Both the position numbers and the translations under genes were made by a program. Source: Solirubrum puertoriconensis (lineage in GTDB: Bacteria; Bacteroidota; Bacteroidia; Cytophagales; Hymenobacteraceae). From it: 64,000 nucleotides of DNA. Below the pieces are notes generated by a model that had not been told where the DNA came from, made no database searches, and saw nothing but the letters and a program-made list of their open reading frames with translations. The DNA lies in NCBI RefSeq assembly GCF_001483135.1, contig NZ_LNAL01000008.1:1485888-1549887 (forward strand), written 5' to 3'. Below, piece by piece: positions 38,496 to 46,277 of this stretch (positions are counted from its first letter, which is position 1; the number at the start of each line of letters is the position of its first letter).

Positions 38496-39161
38496 TTAGC
38501 GGGTGGTTGAACCGGATGTAGAGCCCGACGTGGTGCGGCCCGATGTGGTACCCGAAGTAGTACCCGAGGTGGTGCCACGAGTAGTTGAGCCCGAGGTGCT
38601 GCGGGTGGTTGAACCGGATGTAGTGCCGCTGGTAGTACCCGAAGTGCTGCGCGTGGTGGAGCCGGAGGTAGTACCCGAGGTAGTGCCACTGGTGCTCATG
38701 GTAGTGGAACCGCTGGTGGTACCCGAAGTGGTGCCGGAGGTAGTGGTGCTGCCGCTGGTGGTGCCACTGGTGGTACCCGAGGTGCTCATGGTGGTGCTAC
38801 CGCTCGTAGTGCCCGACGTAGTACCCGAGGTGCTCATGGTAGTAGAGCCGCTGGTGGTACCCGAGGTAGTGGTACCCATGTCGCTGCCCATTGTAGTGGT
38901 GCCCGAAGTGGTGCTGCTGGTAGTGGAACCCGAGGTAGTACCCGAAGTAGTGCTACCGCTGGTAGAACCCGTAGTGGTGCTACCCGATGTGGTGGCAGGG
39001 GTAGTAGAGTCGTAGGTACCCGAGGTGGTGCCGCTGCCCGATGTGGAGCCCGAGGTAGTAGCCCCCGAAGTGGTTTCGCGGTTGCAGCCCGACAAGGCAA
39101 CCGACACGCTCAGCACGGCGGCCGAGAACAGGTAAAGCGGAGAACGAAGCGACTTTTTCAT
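38496..39161 (-). CDS. Thr/Ser/Gly-repeat lipoprotein C
   Basis: 221 aa with lipobox VALSGC (Cys26). From residue 30 to the end it is Thr/Ser/Gly with few other residues, in imperfect tandem units of about 11-13 residues of the type GTTSGTTSGSTTMST or GTTSGTTSGSTTRST. Met in the first units is replaced by Arg in the last ones. The DNA is also repetitive. Probably a surface stalk-like or spacer lipoprotein. It is the first gene of an apparent operon with the HTTM and MBL genes. The tract looks prone to length variation by slippage. Confidence 0.82.
   Translation of the reverse strand: MKKSLRSPLYLFSAAVLSVSVALSGCNRETTSGATTSGSTSGSGTTSGTYDSTTPATTSGSTTTGSTSGSTTSGTTSGSTTSSTTSGTTTMGSDMGTTTSGTTSGSTTMSTSGTTSGTTSGSTTMSTSGTTSGTTSGSTTTSGTTSGTTSGSTTMSTSGTTSGTTSGSTTRSTSGTTSGTTSGSTTRSTSGSTTRGTTSGTTSGTTSGRTTSGSTSGSTTR
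38510..39075 (-). repeat. Imperfect tandem repeat tract in lipoprotein C
   Basis: Degenerate units of about 33-39 nt, recognisable on the plus strand as recurring GTGGTACCCGAAGTAGTACC-type blocks (TCGGG/CCCGA plus GTAGT/ACTAC). They encode the TSG-rich tail. Related but less regular tracts lie at 33520-33880 and 39430-39700. Not a CRISPR: there are no unique spacers. Confidence 0.75.
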
Positions 39162-39257
39162 AGCTGTAGGGGTGAATGGTTGTGAGAAGAATTAGAACGA
39201 GATGGCTGAAGGACGAAACTCTACAGCGGGCATGGGTAGCGGCCTCAACGCCAAGCC

Positions 39258-39309
39258 AGCCAATACTCTACGTAGCTCGCCAAAGAAGAGCTACATTGGC
39301 TCGGTTTTT
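39258..39309 (+). other. Terminator-like stem-loop on the plus strand
   Basis: An inner GTAGCTC/GAGCTAC stem (39272-39294) sits inside a GCCAAT/ATTGGC outer stem and is followed by CGGTTTTTTTGG. There is no rightward gene upstream, so it may end an antisense transcript, or reading leftward it may be a structured leader about 100 nt before lipoprotein C. Confidence 0.4.
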
Positions 39310-39340
39310 TTGGCAGAGGAGCTTAGGGTAAAGGGCAGAA

Positions 39341-39373
39341 AAAAAGGACAACCACAAGCGTGACGTCCTTTTT
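39341..39373. terminator. Terminator-like hairpin after lipoprotein D
   Basis: AAAAAGGAC and GTCCTTTTT form a 9-bp stem with a 15-nt loop and extra T's on the leftward side, downstream of the stop at 39419. Confidence 0.6.
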
Positions 39374-39418
39374 CTCCCTCCTCTTTCCAATATGTGAGCG
39401 TGTAAGTGAAGTCTGGTT

Positions 39419-39832
39419 TTAGTTGGTGGTACTACCGCTGGTTGTAGAGCCGCCGGCTCCGGAGTTGCCAGTGGTGCCACCGGTGGTTGCTTCGTTGGTG
39501 GTAGCGCCGCCGCCCGTTGAGCCCGCCGTGGTGCCCGCCGTAGAGCCTGCGCTTGAGGTAGTGCCGCTCATGCCGCCGCCCGTGGTTACGCCGCCGCCCG
39601 TGGTGCCCGATGAGGTGCTGCCCGTAGTGCCCGCGCCGGTGCCGGTGCCCATGGTATCGGTGCTGCCCATGTCGGTGGTGGTTTCGGTGCTGGTAGCCGA
39701 GCCGGGCTCGGAGCCAGTGCCATCGGCCCCCATGCCGGAGCCGGCGTTGGAGTTGCCATCGTTGCCACAAGAGCCTAGGGCCAGAAGCGCACACAATGCG
39801 CCCGACATGCACCAAATGCGTGTACGGTTCAT
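39419..39832 (-). CDS. Thr/Ser/Gly-rich lipoprotein D
   Basis: 137 aa; lipobox LALGSC (Cys22). The mature part is Gly/Thr/Ser/Ala-rich (GNDGNSNAGSGMGADGTGSE, then TGTGAGTTGSTSSGTTGGG). Less regularly repeated than A and C but of the same kind, with the same lipobox-plus-disordered-tail design. It is separated from lipoprotein C by about 260 bp holding two hairpins, so it is probably transcribed separately. Confidence 0.75.
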   Translation of the reverse strand: MNRTRIWCMSGALCALLALGSCGNDGNSNAGSGMGADGTGSEPGSATSTETTTDMGSTDTMGTGTGAGTTGSTSSGTTGGGVTTGGGMSGTTSSAGSTAGTTAGSTGGGATTNEATTGGTTGNSGAGGSTTSGSTTN

Positions 39833-40074
39833 AAGGGTGTTGTTGGTTTGGTTGGTGGTATTGGCCTGATAGTGCGGCGAATACAGGAGGCATATACGCC
39901 CAGAAAACAGGATTAGCTGAATTTTATCAAGAAAATTTTGTGCACGTTTTTTGCTTTACCCAAAGGTGTCAACCGGGATGCCAGAAGCCTATCGTATTTT
40001 GTTCGGCGGCACAACCCAACCGCGTTTCGTTGGTTTCGTACTGGCAGTGCACCTTCGTACCAACTTTCGCTACC

Positions 40075-40479
40075 ATGACACCGGGCCCCTCCATCATTCT
40101 CTTCGACGGCGTTTGCAACCTGTGCCACGGCTTGGTGCAGTTCATCATCGCGCGCGACCCGGTCGGTAGGTTTCAGTTTGCTTCGTTGCAGTCAGAAGTT
40201 GGCCAACGCCTGATGCCGGGCGGCATCAACCCCGATCCTGACAACCCCGACTCAGTAGTGCTGATTGAGAACGGCCGCGCCTACACCCACTCCACGGCCA
40301 TCCTCCGCATTCTGCAGCACCTAGGCGGCGGGTGGCGCCTGCTCTCGGTGGGTATGGTGCTGCCTCGCTTTCTGCGCGACGCGGCCTACCGCTTTGTGGC
40401 CCGCAACCGCTACCGTTGGTTTGGCAAGCAAAACGAATGCTGGCTGCCCACACCCGAGCTAAAGGCGAGGTTTATCTAG
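40075..40479 (+). CDS. DCC family thiol-disulfide oxidoreductase-like protein
   Basis: 134 aa from the ATG at 40075. The family starts with DGVCNLC; here it is ILFDGVCNLCHGLVQFIIARD, with Cys14 and Cys17. The conserved FQFASLQSEVGQ and the C-terminal YRFVARNRYRWFG are also present. DCC (DUF393) proteins have a thioredoxin-like fold, but their substrates are not settled. They are often fused or linked to HTTM proteins, and an HTTM gene lies 1.6 kb away on the other strand. The upstream open frame to 39940 was rejected as atypical. Confidence 0.9.
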   Translation: MTPGPSIILFDGVCNLCHGLVQFIIARDPVGRFQFASLQSEVGQRLMPGGINPDPDNPDSVVLIENGRAYTHSTAILRILQHLGGGWRLLSVGMVLPRFLRDAAYRFVARNRYRWFGKQNECWLPTPELKARFI

Positions 40480-40516
40480 CATTGAGCCGCATTGGGAATA
40501 TTCAGCAATACCAAAA

Positions 40517-40573
40517 CCGCCGGGGCGGTTGGCCGCAGCAGGGGCACATCCTACTGGCCAACCGCCCCGGCGG
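40517..40573. terminator. Bidirectional terminator between DCC and MarR genes
   Basis: An 18-bp perfect stem (CCGCCGGGGCGGTTGGCC and its complement) with a 21-nt loop separates two convergent genes; the T-tracts are weak. Confidence 0.7.
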
Positions 40574-40597
40574 CTGTATTAGCGCATTTATTAATGC

Positions 40598-41083
40598 TTA
40601 AGCCGCCGATGAGGCCGCTGCATCTGCGTTGTTATCAGCCGATGGCAAAAGGCCTTGCAGGGCTTTTACGAGCGAGCCGGCACCCTGCCCGAAAAACTGC
40701 TGATCGAACTCCTCCAGCGCCCACGCGGCCCGCACCACCGTTTTAAGGCCGGCGGATGTCAGCGACAAGCTGCGGGCGCGGGCATCCTGCTCGTTGGTAG
40801 GGCGCTGAATCAGGCCTTTTTCCTCCAGCGTGCGTACGATTTTGCTGGTGGTCATTTTGTCGTAATGGGCGTATTGGGCTACCGAGGCTTGCGTAACCGG
40901 CGCTTGCTGCTGACCTAGGCGCTGCACCGCCGCCAGCAACAAAAACTGGCTCGGCGAGAGGCCCATAGGCTTCAGCACTTCCCCTAAGCTGCGCTGCCAG
41001 TGGGCAGTAGCTTGGGCCAGCAAAAAGCCCGGGTTCACATCGGGTCCTTCGAAGGTAAAGAGCGGATCGAGCGGAAGTGCCAT
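40598..41083 (-). CDS. MarR family transcriptional regulator
   Basis: 161 aa winged-helix repressor. The DNA-binding part contains LSPSQFLLLAAVQRL, then VTQASVAQYAHYDKMTTSKIVRTLEEKGLI (recognition helix) and a wing with DQDARARSLSLT-like residues (QDARARSLSLT). An Ala-rich tail ends the protein. I chose the ATG at 41083. It is divergent from the quinone oxidoreductase gene; the shared 145-bp region contains GTAAACAGGTTTAC, a plausible operator. It likely represses that gene and itself in response to a phenolic or oxidant ligand (inferred from the arrangement). Confidence 0.9.
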   Translation of the reverse strand: MALPLDPLFTFEGPDVNPGFLLAQATAHWQRSLGEVLKPMGLSPSQFLLLAAVQRLGQQQAPVTQASVAQYAHYDKMTTSKIVRTLEEKGLIQRPTNEQDARARSLSLTSAGLKTVVRAAWALEEFDQQFFGQGAGSLVKALQGLLPSADNNADAAASSAA

Positions 41084-41150
41084 AGGAATTTTGGTAGGTT
41101 GCGCGCCCAAACACATGGGCCGGGTAGGTTTTCGGCTAAACGCAATTCCT

Positions 41151-41164
41151 GTAAACAGGTTTAC
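41151..41164. promoter_or_regulatory. Inverted repeat, candidate MarR operator
   Basis: GTAAACAGGTTTAC has perfect 6-bp arms and a 2-nt centre. It lies between the divergent MarR and quinone oxidoreductase genes, overlapping a second CCTGT/ACAGG pair. A candidate TTG (41172) and CCTTTG (41194-41198) for the rightward gene follow, so a bound repressor would block polymerase. Confidence 0.55.
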
Positions 41165-41199
41165 CGTAACCTTGCTTACTATCAGCATTTATCCTTTGT

Positions 41200-41224
41200 A
41201 GCCGCACCGTGCGGCCTTTTTTTT
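41200..41224 (+). promoter_or_regulatory. Hairpin plus T-tract immediately before the quinone oxidoreductase start
   Basis: GCCGCACCGTGCGGC forms a 6-bp stem with a CCG loop and is followed by TTTTTTTTC and the ATG at 41229. This looks like a rho-independent terminator sitting within the leader, so it could act as an attenuator. No leader peptide was recognised. Confidence 0.5.
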
Positions 41225-41228
41225 CATT

Positions 41229-42230
41229 ATGAAAGCTCTTGTTCTCGATGGCGTAGGCCAGCCGCTGCAACTGCGCGAGGTAGCCACGCCACAGCCGCAA
41301 GCCGGCGAAGTATTGGTGCGTTTGCAAGCCGCTGCGCTCAATCACCGCGACGTTTGGATTCAGAAAGGCCAGTACGCGGGCTTGCGCTTTCCCATTATTT
41401 TGGGCTCCGATGGCGCAGGCACCGTAGCCGACCTAGGCGAAGGCGTGCCCGAAAGCTTACGGGGGCAGGAGGTAGTTATCAACCCAGGCCACAACTGGGG
41501 CGACAACCCCAAGGCCCAGGGGCGTGCGTTTACCATCCTGGGCTTGCCCCACGATGGCACCTTTGCCGAGTACGTGTGCGTGCCGGCGCGTTACGTGCAT
41601 CAGCGCCCCGCGCACCTTACGCCTGCGCAGGCTGCCGTGCTGCCCCTAGGTGGCGTTACGGCTTACCGGGCGCTGTTTACCCGCGGAGGCTTGCAAGCGG
41701 GCGAGCGGGTGCTCATCACCGGGGTGGGCGGTGGTGTAGCCCTCCTGGCCTTGCAGCTGGCACTGGCCGGCGGCGCCGAAGTATGGGTAACCTCGGGCTC
41801 CGACGACAAACTTGAGCGCGCCCGCGCCCTAGGTGCCCGCGGTGGCATTAGCTACCGGCAAGAAGGCTGGGGGCCAGCCCTGGCAAAGCAAGCCGGAGGC
41901 GGCTTCGACCTCATTATCGATAGCGCTGCCGGCCCTGGCGTGGTGCAACTGCTCGAAGCCGCCGCTCCTGGTGGCCGCATCGTGTTTTATGGCGGCACCA
42001 CGGGCGCTATTACGCAGCTGCCACCGGCCCGCATTTTCTGGAAGCAGCTAAGCCTGCTGGGCTCGACTATGGGCACCGAGGAGGATTTTGCCGGCTTGCT
42101 GCGCCTCGTCGAGGACACGCAATTGGTGCCCGTTATGGATGAGGTTTTCCCGTTGGCAGAGGGCGAAAAAGCCATGCGCCGCATGGATGAAGGCCAACAG
42201 TTTGGTAAGCTCGTGCTGCAGATAAATTAA
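41229..42230 (+). CDS. Zinc-binding-type alcohol dehydrogenase / quinone oxidoreductase family protein
   Basis: 333 aa MDR-superfamily oxidoreductase. The N-terminal GroES-like domain includes ALNHRDVWIQKGQY and GSDGAGTVADLG. The cofactor domain has TGVGGGVALLALQLAL, typical of NADPH-binding quinone reductases. It reduces quinones or enals in the cytosol. Start at the ATG at 41229. Regulation probably combines the adjacent MarR protein and the hairpin that directly precedes the start. A Cys/His structural-zinc loop is not apparent, so it is likely a zinc-independent quinone reductase. Confidence 0.9.
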   Translation: MKALVLDGVGQPLQLREVATPQPQAGEVLVRLQAAALNHRDVWIQKGQYAGLRFPIILGSDGAGTVADLGEGVPESLRGQEVVINPGHNWGDNPKAQGRAFTILGLPHDGTFAEYVCVPARYVHQRPAHLTPAQAAVLPLGGVTAYRALFTRGGLQAGERVLITGVGGGVALLALQLALAGGAEVWVTSGSDDKLERARALGARGGISYRQEGWGPALAKQAGGGFDLIIDSAAGPGVVQLLEAAAPGGRIVFYGGTTGAITQLPPARIFWKQLSLLGSTMGTEEDFAGLLRLVEDTQLVPVMDEVFPLAEGEKAMRRMDEGQQFGKLVLQIN

Positions 42231-42345
42231 ATTGTAAATAGCTGAAAAACAGGTTTAATAAATTGCGCTTGCAAGCGGTAAAATGGAATGTGCGGCAGCC
42301 CCTAGGTGTTCTATTCATGACACTGAAACAGCAGCTGATACTGAC

Positions 42346-42600
42346 ATGAAAACACCCGCTGAATACCTCGACGCGCCGGTTTTTTACCTTACGTATCCGA
42401 CGGGTGAAATAGCCGAGCAAGTGCCTGTAGTAAGCTACGACGACGCCCTGCGTGCCGTAGAAACTGCCTTGGCCGATGCCGAAAAATACCGCTACCTGCT
42501 GATGCGTGCCCTGCGCCGTACCCAGGAGCTCGAAGATGCTGTGCCCTTCAGCCCGGCCGGTGCCGACGTACGCCCCCTGTACCCCGACATTGCCGCCTAA
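42346..42600 (+). CDS. Small hypothetical protein
   Basis: 84 aa from the ATG at 42346 (MKTPAEYLDAPVFYLTYPTG). Acidic, with a single helical segment (YDDALRAVETALADAEKYRY) and no signal peptide. No family recognised; it may be a small cytosolic adaptor. Followed within 40 nt by a strong terminator, which supports it as a genuine transcription unit. An earlier in-frame start at 42283 was not preferred. Confidence 0.65.
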   Translation: MKTPAEYLDAPVFYLTYPTGEIAEQVPVVSYDDALRAVETALADAEKYRYLLMRALRRTQELEDAVPFSPAGADVRPLYPDIAA

Positions 42601-42636
42601 CCTAGGGCGCAGGTCCATAAAACCTGGATATACTAC

Positions 42637-42675
42637 CGGCGGCTCCTCGTACCGAGGAGCCGCCGTTTTTTTTTT
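42637..42675 (+). terminator. Strong rho-independent terminator
   Basis: A 13-bp perfect stem (CGGCGGCTCCTCG and its complement) with a 3-nt loop, followed by ten T's. Confidence 0.9.
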
Positions 42676-42741
42676 GACCGTTACGTTCCACAACTTTTTA
42701 GCCCACTTGCGGTAGCTACTTGGGTAAGGGATTGGTAACGT

Positions 42742-43587
42742 ATGCGTTGGCCGCTAACGATAGCAGCGCTGATTGGAGTGGGGCTGCCCGCGCAGCCTCG
42801 GGCGCAGCGCTTTGCTGCCATCGGCGACTACGGTACCGCCGGCCAGCCGGCCCGGGATGTGGCCCAGCTTGTGCACAGCTGGCAGCCCGATTTCATCATC
42901 ACCCTCGGCGACAACAACTACCCGTACGGCGACTCCACCACCATCGACCAGAACATTGGTCAGTATTACCACGCGTACTTGCACCCGTACCGCGGCCAAT
43001 ACGGTGCTGGCGCCGCCGAAAACCGTTTCTTTCCGAGCCTCGGCAACCACGATTTGCACACCGCTGCGGGCAAGCCTTACCACAAGTACTTTACCCTGCC
43101 CGGCAACGAACGGTACTATGACTTTGTGCGGGGCAACGTGCACTTTGTGGTACTGAACAGCAACCGCGCCGAGCCCGATGGCATCGACAGCACCTCGCGG
43201 CAGGCGCAATGGTGCCGCCAGGTGCTGGGCAGCTCCACCGCGCCCTGGAGGGTGGTGTACTTCCACCATGCGCCGTACTGCTCGGGCCAGCACGAAGCCC
43301 GCGACTTGCGTTGGCCATTCAAGCAATGGGGCGCCTCGGTGGTGCTTACCGGCCACAACCACCTTTACGAACGGCTCGAGGTGGGTGGGCTCACGTACAT
43401 AGTCAATGGCCTAGGTGGCACGCCGCAACGCTTTCGCTTCAGGGTGTTGCCTATCCGGGGCAGTCGTGTGCGCTACCGACGCAACTACGGAGCTTTGTTG
43501 GCCGATGCGACGGCCACGCGCTTGCAGCTACAGTTTATTACGCGGCGCGGGCATGTTATCGACACCTTTTCGCTAACTCGGCCGTAA
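42742..43587 (+). CDS. Exported metallophosphoesterase (purple-acid-phosphatase-like), copy 1
   Basis: 281 aa with a signal peptide (about residues 1-22). Calcineurin-like motifs in order: GDYG (D29), GDNNY (56-60), GNHD (101-104), HHAPY (175-179) and GHNH (204-207), so the two-metal site is complete. Expected to hydrolyse phosphomonoesters or diesters in the periplasm. It ends at the catalytic domain with no T9SS tail, unlike its neighbour. The gene is about 50-60% identical to the next one by eye, with long identical DNA blocks, so they are tandem duplicates. Confidence 0.88.
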   Translation: MRWPLTIAALIGVGLPAQPRAQRFAAIGDYGTAGQPARDVAQLVHSWQPDFIITLGDNNYPYGDSTTIDQNIGQYYHAYLHPYRGQYGAGAAENRFFPSLGNHDLHTAAGKPYHKYFTLPGNERYYDFVRGNVHFVVLNSNRAEPDGIDSTSRQAQWCRQVLGSSTAPWRVVYFHHAPYCSGQHEARDLRWPFKQWGASVVLTGHNHLYERLEVGGLTYIVNGLGGTPQRFRFRVLPIRGSRVRYRRNYGALLADATATRLQLQFITRRGHVIDTFSLTRP

Positions 43588-43722
43588 GGAGCAAAATTTA
43601 CCACTGGGGCTGATGCAGGGAGGTATGTAGGGCGCAGCGGTAGTAAATTGCTCCCTCATAGCTCACTCCGAATCACTTACTAGTAAGCAAGTGTCTTCGC
43701 GTTCGGAACCGATGCCTGCTTT

Positions 43723-44856
43723 ATGCTTGCTTTTTACGATTTGTTGAAATACCGCTTGCTAAGCTTAGTGCTGGTGTGCTTGCTGATTGCCGCACCCAGC
43801 CAAGCGCAACGCTTTGCCGCCATTGGCGACTACGGTTATGCCGGTACGCCCGAGCGCGACGTGGCTGCGTTGGTGAAAAGCTGGAACCCACACTTCATCA
43901 TCACCCTCGGCGACAACAACTACGACTACGGCGACTCCACCACCATCGACCAGAACATTGGCCAGTACTACCACGAGTACATAGGCTTTTACAAAGGGCG
44001 TTTTGGGCAGGGCTCGTCCTTCAACAGGTTCTTTCCGAGCCTAGGCAACCACGACCTCTATACGGCCAACGGCATTCCGTTTCTGCACTACTTCACGCTG
44101 CCCGGCAATGGGCGCTATTACGAGTATCGGCGCGGAAACGTGCACTTTTTTGTGCTGAACAGCGACCCAGCCGAGGCCGATGGAGTATCGAGCACTTCGG
44201 TGCAGGCGCAATGGCTAAAGCGGCGCTTGGCGGCGGCTCGCGCCCCCTGGAAAGTGGTTTATTTTCACCACGCGCCGTATTCCTCGGGCCAACACGGCAA
44301 CACCCCCTCTATGCAGTGGCCCTTTAAGGAGTGGGGCGCCTCGGTGGTTCTCACCGGCCACGACCACCACTACGAGCGCCTGATCGTGAACGACTTTCCT
44401 TATTTCGTGAACGGCTTGGGCGGGCGTAATATCTACAACCTGAACCCACAGCGCACGGCTGCCGGCAGCCGGGTGCGCTACAACGCCGACTACGGCGCCA
44501 TGCTGATGCAGGCCTCGGCCGACACGTTGCGGCTGGAGTTCTACACCCGCCGCGGCCAACGCATCGACTCGTATACCTTGGGCAAAGGCTTGCCTCTCGA
44601 AGGCACTTTGTACCCTCCGGCTCCGAACCCGTTTAGCGGCTCAACCGAGTTGGCGTTTGCCGTGCCCGAGCCCGGGCGCGTGCAGATCAGGGTGCTGAAC
44701 TTGCTTGGCCAGGAGGTTGCCAAATTGTTTGATGCCAATGTAAGAGCCGGCAAACGCCAGCTTACGTGGTACCAGGGTGCCCTGAAAGCGGGCATCTACC
44801 AAGTGGTGATGACCAGCCCCAGCGGCAAGGTTACGGTACGCGCCGAAGTGCTATAG
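43723..44856 (+). CDS. Metallophosphoesterase with T9SS sorting domain, copy 2
   Basis: 377 aa. Signal peptide about 1-29. The active-site motifs match copy 1: GDYG (35-38), GDNNY (63-67), GNHD (108-111), HHAPY (182-186) and GHDH (212-215). The last 80 residues (297-377) are a type IX sorting domain: YPPAPNPFSG, then VQIRVLNLLGQEV and a KAGIYQVV ending. It is therefore predicted to be secreted to the cell surface, while copy 1 stays periplasmic. It converges with the FAD protein gene and overlaps its 3' end by 26 nt. Confidence 0.9.
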   Translation: MLAFYDLLKYRLLSLVLVCLLIAAPSQAQRFAAIGDYGYAGTPERDVAALVKSWNPHFIITLGDNNYDYGDSTTIDQNIGQYYHEYIGFYKGRFGQGSSFNRFFPSLGNHDLYTANGIPFLHYFTLPGNGRYYEYRRGNVHFFVLNSDPAEADGVSSTSVQAQWLKRRLAAARAPWKVVYFHHAPYSSGQHGNTPSMQWPFKEWGASVVLTGHDHHYERLIVNDFPYFVNGLGGRNIYNLNPQRTAAGSRVRYNADYGAMLMQASADTLRLEFYTRRGQRIDSYTLGKGLPLEGTLYPPAPNPFSGSTELAFAVPEPGRVQIRVLNLLGQEVAKLFDANVRAGKRQLTWYQGALKAGIYQVVMTSPSGKVTVRAEVL

Positions 44857-46261
44857 CCTGCTCGGGGTGGTTGCCGGCCAGGCGTTGGGCCAGCACTGCG
44901 GCCAAATCGGCGGCTTGTTGCCGCAACTCCGGCACCGCCGTCGACTCGAACCACAAGGGGCGTAAACTTGGGCCTAGGGTAAACAAATGTTCCGAAGCAG
45001 TGCCTGCACTATCGAGCAAAGCACCTTCGGCAGAGGTTTGGATACCCAGGCGCATCGAGTCGGGTACGAGCAGACCAGCGTGGCGCAACTGCACAATCAG
45101 CGGGTCGTTGAGCTGCTGATAGTCCATTAGCGGACCGGTGCAGAGCACTACGTGGTCGGCCTGCAGCCATTTGTGGTCGTGGTTGTGGCGGATTTGCACG
45201 GCCAATTGCTCGCCGCGGCCTTCGATGTGGCGCACACGGCCCTTCTCGATCTGCAACCGCCCACTGCCGAGCAGCTCGGCCAGCGCGGCGGCGTTTTGCG
45301 GCGGGTTGCGGTGCCGCAGCGTCGACCAAAGCGTAGCCAAATGGCGCATGAAACGCTGCTGCTCCGGCTTAGGCCAAGCGGCCCAGATGTGCCCTAGGTC
45401 GGGGCGCAAGGCATCGAGCACGGCTCGCCAATTGTAGCCCTCGGCTTCGCCTTGGGCCACGTGTCGGCGCACCACGCGCAGTACTTCGGCCACGGTGCGT
45501 AAGCCGGCTAGTTCGCTGGCGTAGTAGTTGGGGTAGGGGCTAACGGCGGTTTCGGTGTGGGCCACTGGCCAGCGCCCATGACGCGATACGGCCAGCAACG
45601 GACCGCGGTGCCCATCGGCCCGCAACGCCATCAGCACATCAACGGAGGTGAGGCCGGTGCCAATCAGCATCACCGACTCATTGGGGCCAATGTTGCGCAG
45701 CGCGCCAGGTGCCCACGGGTTGGCATGGAAGTGTGGGTGATAATGGTAGCCCGTATCGGGCCGCACCGGCATGCTGGGCGGGAAGTTGCCTAGGGCCAGC
45801 ACCACCGTGTTGGCCTCAAGCGTGCGGCCGTTCTCGAGCTCAACACGCATCAGGCACCCACCCGCGGTAGGGGTGGCCGCCACGGCCCGACTCGATTGCC
45901 ACTGCACGCGCACTCCGTTAATGGAGGTATTCTCTAGGGCCGTTTGCACCAAGCTTTCGATGTAGCGACCGTAGGTTTGGCGGGGGCAGAAACCATAGTC
46001 GCCCTCCGGAATACCGTTTTGATGCAGCCACTCCACAAAATGATTGGGCTGATCGGGAAAAGCACTCAGGCCCTGGCTGCGCACGTTGAGCAGCCACTCG
46101 GGCCGATCGTTGGTGTAGGCGGTGCCGGGGCCGAGCCGCTCGCGCGGCTCTACCACCACTACATCGAGCGGCCACGGGCCGCCGGGTAGGCGCGTGAGCT
46201 GCACGGCCAGCAAGCTGCCAGCAACTCCGCCTCCAATAATGACTATGGTACGCCGCGTCAT
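44831..46261 (-). CDS. FAD/NAD(P)-binding protein (NAD_binding_9 type)
   Basis: 476 aa from the ATG at 46261. The N-terminal dinucleotide fold has TIVIIGGGVAGSLLAVQL. A second nucleotide-binding motif is VMLIGTGLTSVDVLMAL, near HANPWAPGALR. The layout matches the 'FAD-NAD(P)-binding' proteins related to hydroxyacylglutathione or lysine-oxygenase-like flavoproteins; the substrate is unknown. The open frame extends to 46333, but the first 24 residues lack support. The 3' end overlaps the metallophosphoesterase by 26 nt on the opposite strand. A perfect palindrome lies 17 nt upstream of the start. Confidence 0.85.
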   Translation of the reverse strand: MTRRTIVIIGGGVAGSLLAVQLTRLPGGPWPLDVVVVEPRERLGPGTAYTNDRPEWLLNVRSQGLSAFPDQPNHFVEWLHQNGIPEGDYGFCPRQTYGRYIESLVQTALENTSINGVRVQWQSSRAVAATPTAGGCLMRVELENGRTLEANTVVLALGNFPPSMPVRPDTGYHYHPHFHANPWAPGALRNIGPNESVMLIGTGLTSVDVLMALRADGHRGPLLAVSRHGRWPVAHTETAVSPYPNYYASELAGLRTVAEVLRVVRRHVAQGEAEGYNWRAVLDALRPDLGHIWAAWPKPEQQRFMRHLATLWSTLRHRNPPQNAAALAELLGSGRLQIEKGRVRHIEGRGEQLAVQIRHNHDHKWLQADHVVLCTGPLMDYQQLNDPLIVQLRHAGLLVPDSMRLGIQTSAEGALLDSAGTASEHLFTLGPSLRPLWFESTAVPELRQQAADLAAVLAQRLAGNHPEQAIALRRVP

Positions 46262-46277
46262 ACAGAGCCTTGTAAGT

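Noticed and set aside
38510..39075. CRISPR-like regular repeats
   Set aside because: The units are contiguous and coding, with no unique spacers and no cas genes in the window.
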